From the NCBI RefSeq assembly GCF_040712315.1, contig NC_134024.1:29503158-29567157 (forward strand): a stretch of DNA of 64,000 nucleotides. The letters run 5' to 3'. Of this stretch, positions 45,527 through 56,905 are shown piece by piece. The notes beneath the pieces were generated by a model. That model saw only the letters and a program-made list of their open reading frames with translations. It ran no database searches and was not told the DNA's origin. The DNA comes from Castanea sativa (lineage: Eukaryota > Streptophyta > Magnoliopsida > Fagales > Fagaceae). Both the position numbers and the translations under genes were made by a program. Position 1 is the first letter of the stretch, and each line of letters begins with the position of its first letter.

Positions 45527-47597
45527 TATTGAAATATTAAATTTTCAACAACAAAAAAATGGTTACTTAAAAAAAATGTCCAAGCAAGATTTATTAAAGA
45601 ATATAAATTTTGGACAAGTTCATAGGACCAAAATAAAATGCCCTCCAAAATTAACAATATTAATTTTAAAAAACAGTGCAATAAAGAATAATATAAGGAT
45701 GATATTAAAAAAAATGGTAAAAATAATATTAAACAAAACCCCACACTCACATCACACGAGAAAGGAGGTGGAGTGGCAGTAAACTTATTGCCACAATGTC
45801 ACATCTTTGTTTTTTTTTTTTTAAAAGGATAAGATGAAAGTGGGACATGTCGCTGAGTAACTTCTTGCCATTCGCACCACTCAAATGCTTTCAAAAGCAA
45901 AAAGTAGCTGATAATCAGCTACAATTTACGCAAACTGCCATGAAAAATGCTAATGCAGTGCTGCACTTTCTTTGCAGTTTTGGCCCATGAACTAATCAGT
46001 TAAGAGAAAAAATAGGGGAAAACTGCTTCTCAATTCTTCTACAAAAAAAAAAGGAGAAGAGGCATGCACAAAAGAAGAAAAGCACAGCAAAACACCAAGA
46101 AAAAAATAAAGAAAGAAGAGAGACACAGACAGAGATAGAGGCCAACAAGTAAAGGAGGAACACACAACATTAGGTGGAGATTTTATCAGTCACTTTCTTC
46201 TCTAAATCTCTACTTCTTCCTCTTCTTTAAATTTGAATTTTTGTTTGGTAGAACAAATAGGGTTGGGTTTCATGAGGAGTTCCCAACTCCATACATGAAG
46301 CTTTAGATACGAGTTCCTAACTCGTAAATCCTATTTGAAAATTACTAAATAAAAATTCTCTCAAGTTTTGGTTCAGCGTTTTTTCCACTAGAGTTCTTGA
46401 CTCTATCCAATCAATTAGAATCCTTGATTGTACCAAATTTATGGAGCCCTTGACTCTACCAAATTAATGGAGTCCTTGACTCTACCATTTTAATGAAGTT
46501 CTTGACTCTACCACATTTTAATGGAGTCCTTGACTCTACCACATCAATGGAGTCCTTAACTATATCAAATTAATGAAGTCCTTAACTCTACCATATTTTG
46601 ATGTAGTCCTTGACTCCACCCAAATAATGGAGTCATTGACTCTACCAAACTAATGGAGTCTTTGACTCTATCATATTTTAATGGAGTCCTTGACTCTACC
46701 AAACTAATGAAGTCCTCGACTCCATCACATTTCAATGGAGTCTTTGATTCCCAAAATTATTTTAAATTCCAACATGACTAATTTTTTGGGAATTCCTAAT
46801 TTCTTTATCAAGATTGGAGTTAATAATTCACAAAATAAAATAACCATAAAAATTGATTTGAGGAAATTTTCCAATTCCCAACTCCTAAAACATGTTCATA
46901 AAAAATAAAATTGCTTCAAATGAATTTTCTTTCCTTTAATTAAATTTGGGATCCTCAATCCAAATATCATTAAAATTCCTACAAAGAAGCAAATGAAAGG
47001 AAAGGGAAATTTGCTTGGACATTCAACTTCTCAAAGAGAGAATTCTTGATTGAATTTACATGAAAACATAGTCCTTGACTTATCCTTGATATTAAAACGA
47101 ATTATCTCACCCAAAAGCAAAATTAAGTTGATGCTTAATTAAATACAAACTATTTGACTTAAATGTCCATCATATAAATTGGGCAAAATCAATTTGAGGA
47201 TTTTAAATCTAAAACCTCAAATTATGAATTATGAATTGGCTTGATCCCCGTCAAGGGTACATAGGCAACCTAAATAAATTATTAAGTGCAACCACAAATA
47301 AATAAAAACACATATCCTCTTAAATATGCAAATAAATGAACTTATATATAAAGACAACGTAATTGGAATCAAAAGGTATTCCCTTGAAATAAGGGATTAT
47401 AATTAAGAGGTATATTATCTTGAATGGGCACTACTCACATAAAAATTTTAAAAAAATACGCCAAAAAGCTTTATGGGTGAACTTATGTTTAACAAATTTG
47501 ACTAATTTGACAATTCTTGTTAAACATAATTTAACAATGTTTGTTAAACATAATCTAACAATTATTGTTAAACAATGGTTAACAATTTTCTTCAACA
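45527..47597 (+). repeat. 3' LTR of the Tat/Ogre-like element
   Basis: Starts TATTGAAATATT (the first G of the other LTR is changed to A) and ends TTCAACA before TACAT. It carries the same minisatellite (46385-46745) and terminal repeats (47485-47595). It lacks the (AAT)n expansion of the 5' LTR. The numerous differences between the LTRs indicate an old insertion. Confidence 0.92.
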
Positions 47598-47602
47598 TAC
47601 AT

Positions 47603-48694
47603 ATTTTATTTAGTATATATTTAAATTATTTATACATATAATTTAATGGTTTATATATAAAATTACCATCCCTTTCTCCAAGGCATTTGTCTTTTTTATT
47701 ATAATATTTTTTTAAAGTACTCTTACAATTGCTCTTTTTTTCTTTATGCTTTATCTTTATCTATCAATGTTAGAGTGATCTCATTATTTCGAGTCTGACC
47801 TACTCTCTCCTATCTGAAGGAGGGGTCAAGGCAGAAACAGGGCACCTATATATCATCCAACCTCTCCCTATGAAGCCCCGTTGCCATAACTGTTTCACAA
47901 ACCAAAAAATTAGGCCGATCAAGAAAGTATTTTAGTTTGATAATTTTTTATGTAAAAAACTGGTTCAAACTTCAAAGTGAGACTATATATTCTCAAATAA
48001 AAACTATATTTTTTCATATATATATATATATTTATTTATATATGTGTGTGTGGGGGTTGTATTTTCACGTACATATTAAGAATATAAATTAATTAATTAA
48101 TTAAACAGTGCATTTGACACTGAAGACCCCACGGATGGCGTGAGATTTTGAACGGCAGTTATATACTGCGAATGTCTAAACGGCATTATTTTCAAACTGT
48201 TTCGTGAATTTTTTCTCTCTGCTCTCCTACCTTCGTCTTTATCTGTTTGTCATCATCACCATCATCTTCATATCGCTTTTCAGTCCAAATTAGCAGGGGA
48301 TTTTGCCTTATGAGATGTTTGGTTCAGACTTCCGACTTCACATTTTACTCTACAACACCAGACATTTCAATTCTCTCATTTCACACCTCAAAGAGTAATC
48401 AGTTTTTGTAATAAACAAAAACCCACATTTTCATTTTTAAGGTACTAAAGAGATACTCATCCAAATTTGTTAATTTTATTTGATTAGAACGATTTAATTT
48501 GCATACTAACTACGTTTTGACATAGTAGCATTGTATTTATTCAGTTTAGTATATGCTTTATCCTTTTTAAAATTAAGCATAGACAAGGAATTCTAATCAT
48601 TATTATTATTCTGATTATTTTATGCTGTAGCAGTGAAAGATACGGCTGTATTTTTCTCTGTACATCTCTAGCAACAAGTCTGTTACATGACTTG
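47603..48694. other. Upstream region of the membrane-protein gene
   Basis: AT-rich with a short (AT)n/(GT)n tract near 48016-48052. A transcribed leader probably begins somewhere after 48200 (TC-rich, CATCATCACC segment), which is inference. No other gene is seen. Confidence 0.4.
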
Positions 48695-51151
48695 ATGGGG
48701 AACATAATCAGTTCATTTTTTTCCGGTTTTGGCAAAGTCTTTAGCGACCTTTTTGGCTCCCCACTTGATTTCTTTGAAGGAAAATCTTGCAGGTAAACAC
48801 ATTTGTCAGTTTCTTTATTTCATATATAATGTCATGCCCAATTTGAGTCTTAGCACAAGATTCTTTATCCAATTCTTGATTTAATATTAAGTTATGGAGA
48901 GCACATTACATAGGCTTGTTACGAAATGTTTTGAGTATTTCTCACCTAAGCCACTGTTATTGAATCATGGGGTTTGGATTTCTTTCAGTTCAGTGTGCCA
49001 ATCAACATGGGATTTTATCTGTTTCATCGAAAATTTCTGCGTTGCCAATCTGCTGAAGATGGCCATGGTATTGGTTCTGCTCTACATTGGTGAGTTTGTT
49101 TGCTGAGAAGGTTACTCTAGAATCACTGGCTGAACTGTGTATAATAAATATACTGTAATCTGTATCAGTCAACTAGTTCTGCTGCTTTACTAAGGTTTTG
49201 GCTCCTGTCATGTGCGCACAAGACATATGACAGAAGCCATGAACACTTGAACAGGATCTCTTTATTTCACTTAAAATGGAGAGAGTCCCATTTCATATTA
49301 AGATTTTATGTAGTATATCTAACAATGAATAGACTATAGAACGCTACATCATTTAAAATTATTAATGAAGTAGTATTGAATATACTTTTAGATTTATAAT
49401 ATTTAATTTGAACTATGAAATGAATCCATTTCTCAAATGATGATGACAGTGGCGGCTCCAAAAATATTTTTTAGGGGGGGTCATTCAAATTCATGTTGAA
49501 GAGGTTGATAAAGACCTCTTAGTAAATAATTTTTTTTCATCTTGATCATTATGATAATATTGATGAGATCTTTCGTAACCTATGATCCAAAGGAAGATTT
49601 TTTTAAGTCAACACAAGTTCTTTTAGATAATAAATCTTAGGTAGGAGATAAATCTTGCAGTATATGTGACTTTCTTATCAAAAATTTATTCATAGTATTA
49701 GCAAGAAAATTAAAGATAAATTATAAGTTCATTGAGCATATGTTTTCCTAGTATAATGAAGATATATTAATTATTATTGCTAAGATTAAATCTTGTAAAT
49801 TATCTATTCTCTATTACTATAATAAAGTTATTAATTATTATTTGCTAAGTGAATTTTAATTATTATTACTTAGAATACTCTAATTCATTATTTATTAGTT
49901 TTTGTTTTTACTCTTTTCAATTCTTTTATTTAACAATTGAACTCAATTGTGACAACTTATAGGTCTTTGTAATTCATTAAGAAGAATTTTGTTGTATTTT
50001 TTACATTACTCTATTAAAAATTCAACACAACAATACAATCATTAAAAAAAATGTCTTCACTCTCCACTAGCTCACGCCCCACTTCCATTACCTCACACTT
50101 AATTTTCTTTTAGTGTTTACATTTTACAGCTTATTTAATTGTCTTTTTTTGATATTTAAGATCAACAAATTACTAATTTTTGTTGTTGGACTTGCCATTT
50201 TTTTTTCCTGAGATTTTATATCAAATCAGTTTGATGTTGAGTTTTTTTCTTTTTGTCTAAGAAGACCAAGATAAATTTTAGCATTGAATTGATTTGTTCT
50301 TTGGAGTTATTTTAGGGATTCAAAATTTTATTTTAAGGTATTCAAAACAAAAATATTGTAAAATATTTTTTTTATGTAAAAAAATAAAAATCACAAGTTA
50401 GGGGGTTCATTTGAACCCCAAACACCATGTGACGCCGCCACTGGATGATGATCGTTTTCCGCTCAATTACTAAATCATATTCCTCTCTAGTAGTAGAGTC
50501 TTTGGTTCAATTTTAATTATACAGAAGAATTAATTAAATAACTTGATGAATGAAATAAAGGGATAGGCTTAATTTTTGAGATATATCTGAAATTGGATTT
50601 TTTGTTGTCCTTCGATGATTGCAGTTCTCTTATTCTTCTATCTGTTACAAAAACTGGGCATTTGTGAGTGTATCTGTCAAAGCCTTTTCAGAATAGTATG
50701 CGCATGTGTTGCTTCCTGGTTCCATGCATGGGAGTATTGTTGCATTTTCTTGTGTGTTAAGCTTCGTAAGCTCAAAAGGGTACGAAGAAAACACAGAAGA
50801 GACATTGAAGAAGAGTTCGATGCAGGTGATGATGAGTATGATACTAGTGAAGAAGAATATGACGATGAAGGCTTTTCAAATCGTGTTCCCAGACACATGG
50901 AAAAGAGTAGATCAGTGTCTCACAAATGGAAGGACTATAGAGGTGCTCACTTGAGGAAGTCTTTGCGGCCAAGAAATCATCGTATACGAGTAGATATTAG
51001 TAGGGATTTAATTCATAGTGGTAGAAGAAATCATATTAAGCATAGAAATCATGGTAGCACAGTTCATGACATTAGGGTAACTCGGACATCAAAGTTTGCA
51101 CATAAAGGGAGAAACAATAGGGGAGGGGTGGTTAAACATCGGAGAAGGTAG
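48695..51151 (+). CDS. Conserved plant membrane protein of unknown function, 3 exons
   Basis: Exons 48695-48792, 48989-49089 and 50625-51151 join in phase with GT-AG introns to 241 residues. The start MGNIISSFF fits an N-myristoylation consensus (Gly2, Ser6). A Cys-rich segment (CSSVCQSTWDFICFIENFC, residues 32-50) precedes a strong transmembrane helix (about 57-74). A second Cys-rich hydrophobic stretch (about 88-111) ends in a basic KLRKLKRVRRKHRR. An acidic block (EEEFDAGDDEYD...) and a Lys/Arg/His-rich tail follow. I recall similar unnamed proteins in other dicots but no assigned function. Membrane attachment with a charged cytoplasmic tail is inference. Intron 2 is lengthened by a hAT-like insertion. 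Confidence 0.85.
49447..50443 (+). mobile_element. hAT-like non-autonomous element, copy 1 (in intron 2)
   Basis: The ends CAGTGGCGGC and GCCGCCACTG are perfect inverted repeats. They are flanked by an exact 8 bp duplication GATGATGA (49439-49446 and 50444-50451), the hAT signature. The subterminal regions contain AGGGGGGGTCATTCAAA and GGGGGTTCATTTGAACCCC. It encodes no transposase. Related copies are at 55490-56540 (inverted) and 60952-61842. Confidence 0.88.
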
Positions 51152-52666
51152 AAAAAATTCAATGTAGGAAATTTGGAAATCAATTCAATAGAAGTGATAG
51201 TTGTATCAAAAGATAACATGAAAGTAATTCTACTTTACATTTTCCTGTTGAACCCCTTTGAAGTCTAGTCTTTGGTTGTAGCTTCCTTTTCTAAAGTTAA
51301 TTTGGTTAGTCCCCACAATGCACGTTTTTTTATTGACTAAAGCATCACACGATTAGGCAAAAAGGTGTTCCTGAGAATATGAAAAGATCAGTAACAAAAG
51401 CAAAATAGAATTTGATGAATTTGTCAACATATTGCCGAAAAGCAAAAAGAAAAAGAAGGATATCCGATTGAATTATTATTAGAAGAATCTGAATAGTGAT
51501 TGTCATAAAAATATACGAGAAAATCTTAAATGGCTGAGTTCTTTGCATTCAATTCAATGACCTTTTTAACACTGTTGATGTCACTCAAATTTGAAAATTT
51601 AAACTCTATTGCATGAAATGAGTCACACTAATTTAAACTTGTACACAACAGTTGCCGGGCTCAAGTGAAAAGGACTATAGCCCTCCTGTTTTTTATTGAA
51701 ACTTCACTTCATGATGTACCATTAATTTTTATCTTCTAGTAATTGTTGAGTCACAGAACTCCGGTTATCTATTGTTACACACATAGATTTGTACATCTTG
51801 CTAATGCATAATATGTTTGTCTGTGTTCCAATGATTTTCTTCTTTACTCCCACATTGATTACAACAAAGTATCTCTTTTTGCTGCCTCTACTCTAGTAGG
51901 TCTTCGTTGGGATCTTCAGGTATAAGGCCTAATTAGTAATTGGATCTATAAGGCCTAATTATTTATGTCACATCTGGACCAAAAATTTTCACTAGTCCAT
52001 CTTATTTAATTTTGTCTCTTCCAGCAATTTAATGGGCTGTGTTCCTTTGGGCCTAAAGAGCCATTTCATTACGGTTGCTTTGGACTTGGGCTTTGGTCTT
52101 ACTGAGTAAGCTTCCAAAACACATTACCAGGGATTTACAAAAAAAACACGTTTCTCTTCTTTTCCCTTGACCTTGAGTTCCGTACGTTTTGTGCTTGGGG
52201 TATTTACCGTATTTGAATAATTCTTGTAATAGATCCGTGTAGTAAAGCACAAAAAAGTACTATCAGCAATATGTTATGCATGCCTCGATACATGGTTGGG
52301 CAGGTGGATTGCCCATATACGAGGCAAGAAGTGGCTACAAATTTTGGTTAAGAACTTAAATTTTGGAATAAGGTAGGCAGTAACTTGACGGAGATGTTCT
52401 TCTATTACTTAACATGATTGTTGAATTGCCGTCTTCATAAAGAAAGCTCAAACCCCATTTCGGCTAGGAATTAAAATGTTACTACGATTTAGGAATCTGG
52501 AATATTGATATCCAAAGAGATGTCTTTCCCCATTACTTGTCATGGAAGCTATTATCTCTCCAAAGAAACCTCTAATATCATGCCACCTTTTTTTCTTCAT
52601 ATAACCCAATCAATGGTTCATTTTTTTGGGTACTCTACTGAAAGAAATTGATCGATTAGGCCTTCA
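51152..52666. other. Intergenic region between membrane-protein and RING genes
   Basis: No coding region supported. Near 51915-51965 a TATAAGGCCTAATTA phrase is repeated twice. The RING promoter should lie at the right end; I see no convincing core motif. Confidence 0.45.
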
Positions 52667-53296
52667 ATGGATAAGGATAACCAGGAAGGGACTCAGGAGG
52701 GTAAACAATCCTCTCAGAGAACCCCGTTCACCCAACTCGAACAAGTTGCCTCTGATTTGGCTTTGGCAATTACTTTGCAAGAACAAGAGAGGGCCTTCAC
52801 AATGCTCGAAACCATTGAAAGTGAAATCGAAGAAGAATTAGAAGATGAAGAAAGTGATTATGATGATTCTTATGATGGTGATCAAGAATTCATTGACAGG
52901 TACGAATTGGAAGCCGAACTTGATCAGGTTCCGGAAGAAGAAGGCACCAGCAGCGATGATGATATGGATGATTTAGAAGAATTCAATCCGGATGAACTAT
53001 CTTATGAGGAGTTGATTGCACTAGGAGAGTTCATAGGAGAAGAGAAGAAAGGACTAGCAATAAGCGAGATTCCTACATGCTTACACCCATGGAAATGTCA
53101 GTCTGTTGATAGCAAAACCAACATTGATCGATGTGTTATTTGTCAAGTTGAGTATGAAGAAGGTGAAGCCTTGTTTGCTCTTCCTTGTGAACATCCTTAT
53201 CATTCAGAGTGTATAAGCAGATGGCTTCAAATTAGAAAGACCTGTCCAATATGTGGCACTGAAGTTGTACCGCCTAAGATAGCTAGGCCTGCCTAG
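52667..53296 (+). CDS. RING-H2 E3 ubiquitin ligase, BIG BROTHER type
   Basis: A 209-residue single-exon frame; an in-frame TGA at 52649 upstream supports this start. The N-terminal half is acidic and disordered (Glu/Asp-rich, residues 50-110). Then follows DELSYEELIALGEFIGEEKKGL (108-130), a segment shared with BIG BROTHER ligases, and a RING-H2 domain with C156, C159, C174, H176, H179, C182, C193 and C196. This is the C3H2C3 pattern that binds two zinc ions and recruits an E2 enzyme. BIG BROTHER limits organ growth in Arabidopsis; whether this member does so is unknown. An AATAAA at 53385 could be the polyadenylation signal. The lack of introns could mean a retrogene, but I cannot show that. 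Confidence 0.9.
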   Translation: MDKDNQEGTQEGKQSSQRTPFTQLEQVASDLALAITLQEQERAFTMLETIESEIEEELEDEESDYDDSYDGDQEFIDRYELEAELDQVPEEEGTSSDDDMDDLEEFNPDELSYEELIALGEFIGEEKKGLAISEIPTCLHPWKCQSVDSKTNIDRCVICQVEYEEGEALFALPCEHPYHSECISRWLQIRKTCPICGTEVVPPKIARPA

Positions 53297-53570
53297 TTCT
53301 GTATATATTATGATTGTGCAGTGTAAATTACTTATTATGCTTGATTATATTTGTCTGTAACATTTGAATGGAAAAACGATGCAGAAATAAAAAAAGGTTC
53401 AGTATTGCTTACAATGAGTTTGACCTAAACAATAAGACACAATAACAATCTAAATGTCCATTCAGATCTAAAGAATATAAGAAAGTAAATGAAATCTTGA
53501 AATCCTAGGCCGAATTAGGATTGCTTTTCATCTGCTAAAACAGAAATAGAAAGAAGAAAAGAAAATGATG

Positions 53571-53607
<37 letters not shown>

Positions 53608-54356
53608 TAAAAAAATAGAAGGAAAAAAAGAAAAAGAAATAGGTGTTGCTACAGAAAATTGTAAATTTTTTTTTTTTTGGCATTTTACATCCCTACTATA
53701 GGATGATTTTGTTTTTTTTGTTTTTGTGTATTTAAAAAGGATCCGGTTAAGCATACACATTAAACTATTCATTTTTTGAAACATTTTATCAAAAATTGAA
53801 AAAATTGTTAATACTTTTTCAATTTTCGAAAAAATATTTCTAAAAATGATTAATTATTGTGTGCCCTAAGGCACACATTAGCAAAATCCATTTAAAAATA
53901 TATTTTGCACTTTGCACTTTCGAATGAGAATGCTCTTAGATATGCATATGTATTAGCTAGTAATATTGTATACACCAAACAAAAATGAAATCATAATAAC
54001 CAAATTTTATAAGTTTACTATTTCAATTAGGTAATTAGATGTTAGATTAGACAACAGGACAAAAGCGCCCTACTATTTCTTTGGAGGCAAGAAAGCTGAA
54101 AGAGCAGTTGACGGTTGGGGAATGCGGGTTGTGACTTGTGAGCGCTTGCGTGCGAAAATTATATCTTGCTTGCACCCGGCATATATGCCGGGTGCATGAT
54201 ATACCGGCTCGCTTGCGTGGCCTCTAATCTATAACAGTTTAATAATAATAAAAAAGGGTCTCTCAATTCCCAAGAGAGGACATCGTATATATGTACAAAA
54301 CTAGGAAAAAACATTGACCAACTCATGCTACTGTAATAGCGCGAGTTGAAAATTAA
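53297..54356. other. Gap with (GA)n microsatellite and palindrome
   Basis: A (GA)n tract lies at 53575-53604 and a perfect 26 bp palindrome at 54171-54196 (listed separately). Otherwise AT-rich with no gene. Confidence 0.5.
54171..54196. repeat. Perfect 26 bp palindrome
   Basis: The half-site TGCACCCGGCATA is followed directly by its exact reverse complement. Short outer arms ATATC/GATAT flank it. GC-rich compared with its surroundings. Confidence 0.9.
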
Positions 54357-54615
54357 GGGTCTGTTTGGGTACAGCTTATTGTTGAAAATTGAAAACTGAA
54401 AACTGAAAACACTGTACCAAAATAATTTTTAAATGTGTGAATAGTGCCGTGGGTCCCATTTTTAATTTAAAAAAAATCTGAAAAGTGAAGTTTGTGGGTC
54501 CCGTGAACAGTACACGGGACCCACAAATTTGCTGAAAGTCAACAAAATCGGCTACTGTTCATGCACAGTAGCATGAACAGTAGCCGCTTCTCCTGTGAAA
54601 CGCGTGAGGCAGAAG

Positions 54616-54647
<32 letters not shown>

Positions 54648-54958
54648 GCTGAACGCAGACGCCTTAGTTTTTCATCCGTATCCAAACTCAGCCTAAGAGT
54701 GCGATTGGATCTGCGTCTGTGCGTCCACGTCCGTGTTTTTATTTTTTTTTTTTTTTTTTTTTAACCCAGTCACATATATTGACTTTTCAGTAATAAATAG
54801 TGCACAAATGCACTGTTCACGGATCCTATAAATTTCACTTTTCAGCTACTTTTTCATTAAAAATGGATCCCACAGCACTATACACACATTTAAAAATTAT
54901 TTTGCTACAATATTTTCAGTTTTCAGTTTCAGCAAAATAAGTTCTATCCAAACAGACC
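54357..54958. mobile_element. MITE with GGTCTGTTTGG ends and internal hairpins
   Basis: The ends GGGTCTGTTTGGGTAC and, in reverse complement, GGTCTGTTTGGATAG match. Subterminal blocks GAAAACTGAAAAC/GTTTTCAGTTTTC and AATTTTTAAATGTGTG/CACATTTAAAAATT also pair. The interior holds two perfect hairpins (54491-54527 and 54550-54585), a poly-A run near 54617 and a poly-T run near 54745. A second, GC-richer segment at 54647-54740 may be a nested insertion. Non-coding; no clear target duplication found. Confidence 0.75.
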
Positions 54959-55538
54959 TGAGAATCTAAATAATAGGTGATTATTTTCGTCGGTATAGAT
55001 TTTTGGTTTTTAGGGAAGTAGTTAGTAATTTACTAATTTATGATGATAGTATTAAACATGTTTTTCTCATTTTCAACCCTATTTTGAGCCTATATTTTCC
55101 ATTAAATGACGGTGTTCATCACTAGCAATGAGCCGCAAATAGCGGCTTGGAGTATTGTGTTTGTGTGGGCGGCGGAGTGCAATCTGATGTGCATCTACAA
55201 AGGAGAGGGAAATGAGGAAATGAACAGAAAAAAATATTTTTCTTACAAAAAAAAATTAAGAAATTAATATTATAATATAATGTAAATGAAAAAAATTGAG
55301 TTTAATGTGAATACATGTAAAAATGAGTGGTAAAATAAATAAATAAAAGTAACTTCTTAACTTAAGAAGTTACCTTTTTTCTATTTCAATTAAATATCTT
55401 TTAGCATTTTTCAATAGCTTGTATATTGGTTAATTTTTGTCTCTTTTTGTTTTCTTTTCTTATAGTATATGTATTATATAGTATAGCTAGGAGTGGCGTT
55501 AGCTTTGGTCTGGGAGATTCATTTGAACCCCTTATACA

Positions 55539-55571
55539 CACACTCACACACACACACACACACACACACAC

Positions 55572-55617
<46 letters not shown>
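55539..55617. repeat. Compound (AC)n(GT)n(AT)n microsatellite
   Basis: About 16 AC, 5 GT and 18 AT units in a row; the AC/GT junction forms a small palindrome. Confidence 0.9.
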
Positions 55618-55621
<4 letters not shown>

Positions 55622-56126
55622 ATATTTGAACCCTTAAAATAAAAAATTAAACACCCTGACCTTAAATCTTTTTTAATTTCAACTGAAATAAGGTCGAATA
55701 TGATTCTCTTAATAATCTATACTTGCAAATAAAGTTATAATTAATTTATATATTTGACTGAATTTGTGAGTATTGTGGCTGAATTTGAATGTGTTTTTAT
55801 TTGTTATTTGTTAAGTGGGAATTACGGGCATGAGTCTGTCAGTAGTTAACAAATGTTAATACTAAAAGACAATTAAAAAACTAAACAAGGGGTGATTCTT
55901 TAAAAATTAGACAAGGAACATGGAATAATGGAGTGATTGAATGAAGACAAAACAAATGTTAAAAATATATATATATTAATACAATTATAAAGACCAATAG
56001 TTGCCAAAGTTAAGTTAAATTGTTAAATAAAAGAATGGTACTGAGTAAAGACATAAACTAATTGATAACATATTATAAGCAATAATAATTAAAGTTCACT
56101 AAATAACAATAACTAATATCTTTATT

Positions 56127-56287
56127 TTATTTTTATTTTTTTTAATCTGAGATAGAAACTCTATTTTAGCTTAATCTAAGTGTATGTGTGTGAAGCCCCC
56201 TGCTTCTAGAGACTTGAACCACAACCCTTCCCTCTCTACCCCACAAAAACTTATACTTATGAAGTAACCATCACGGCAAAGATTCAT
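56127..56287 (-). mobile_element. SINE, minus-strand copy of the family at 34167
   Basis: In reverse complement it contains TTACTTCATAAGTATAA, GTTTTTGTGGGGTAGAG, a box B-like GTGGTTCAAGTC, TTCACACACATACACTTA, and an A-rich tail ending near 56127. It aligns by eye along its length with 34167-34339. Target duplication not resolved. Confidence 0.75.
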
Positions 56288-56905
56288 GGTGGTATTGTAT
56301 TTAAAAACAATAGATTATGTCTATGATTTAATCTTAACAACCATAATTAGGATATTCATTATATTAAAAAACAATTAATATACCAAATATACTTACAGTT
56401 TATCTTTTATTTTATTCCCGATACTAACTACTATGGCCAAATTTTGTAATAAGAAAATCATGTAAATTGCAAGATTCATCTACTATTCAAGATTTATCTT
56501 TTTATTGACCCCAAAAAAAAATTTCTTGGAGCTGCCGTTGAATATAGCCAAAAGTTTTGTAACTCAATCGCATAACCTCCTATTTTATAAGAACAATCAG
56601 AGTCCAAATCCTCTCTCCGTTATTGTTGTAACCATCAAATAATTAAAAAAAAAAAGTGTTTGTAGTAGACTCTCCATGGACTTGGATCTCAACTAATTTT
56701 CTATTTTCAATGATTTTCATTTGTTTTTTCAAAAAGTAAAGATTTTCTAAAACTTTGCCTAGCCTAACGTGGATACTCTAAGTAAAATATGAGGGGCAAA
56801 AAAATATTAGTGGAGCTATCTGGGAAGATTTTTAAGGTCCAATTCAATTTTGTTAGTTACACTTTTTGTAAAAGATTTCATGAACTATTTAAAGGGAGTG
56901 TTGGA

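Larger units (their letters stand above)
34584..47597 (+). mobile_element. Tat/Ogre-like Ty3/gypsy LTR retrotransposon lacking polymerase
   Basis: Two LTRs of about 2.1 kb (34584-36693 and 45527-47597) are flanked by TACAT duplications (34579-34583 and 47598-47602). After the first LTR comes TTTTTGGCACGCCCAGTGGG, a primer-site form seen in Tat/Ogre elements. Before the second is a purine-rich ACTTGGGGGGCAC. The internal region encodes a broken gag and an aspartic protease but no reverse transcriptase, RNase H or integrase. It then has non-coding sequence with a tandem repeat, and it has been entered by a LINE (40702-43597). It is a dead or non-autonomous copy of about 10.1 kb before the LINE. 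Confidence 0.92.
55490..56540 (-). mobile_element. hAT-like non-autonomous element, copy 2 (inverted, degenerate)
   Basis: The left end GGAGTGGCG...GATTCATTTGAACCCC matches the right end of copy 1 in reverse complement. The right end (CTTGGAGCTGCCGTTG) matches the left end of copy 1 in reverse complement. Flanks GTATAGCT and ATATAGCC resemble an 8 bp duplication with two mismatches. (AC)n, (GT)n and (AT)n microsatellites at 55539-55617 and a SINE lie within it. Confidence 0.6.

Noticed and set aside
54561..54764. Open frame with a poly-Lys and poly-Phe tract
   Set aside because: It is translation of the poly-A and poly-T runs inside a MITE.
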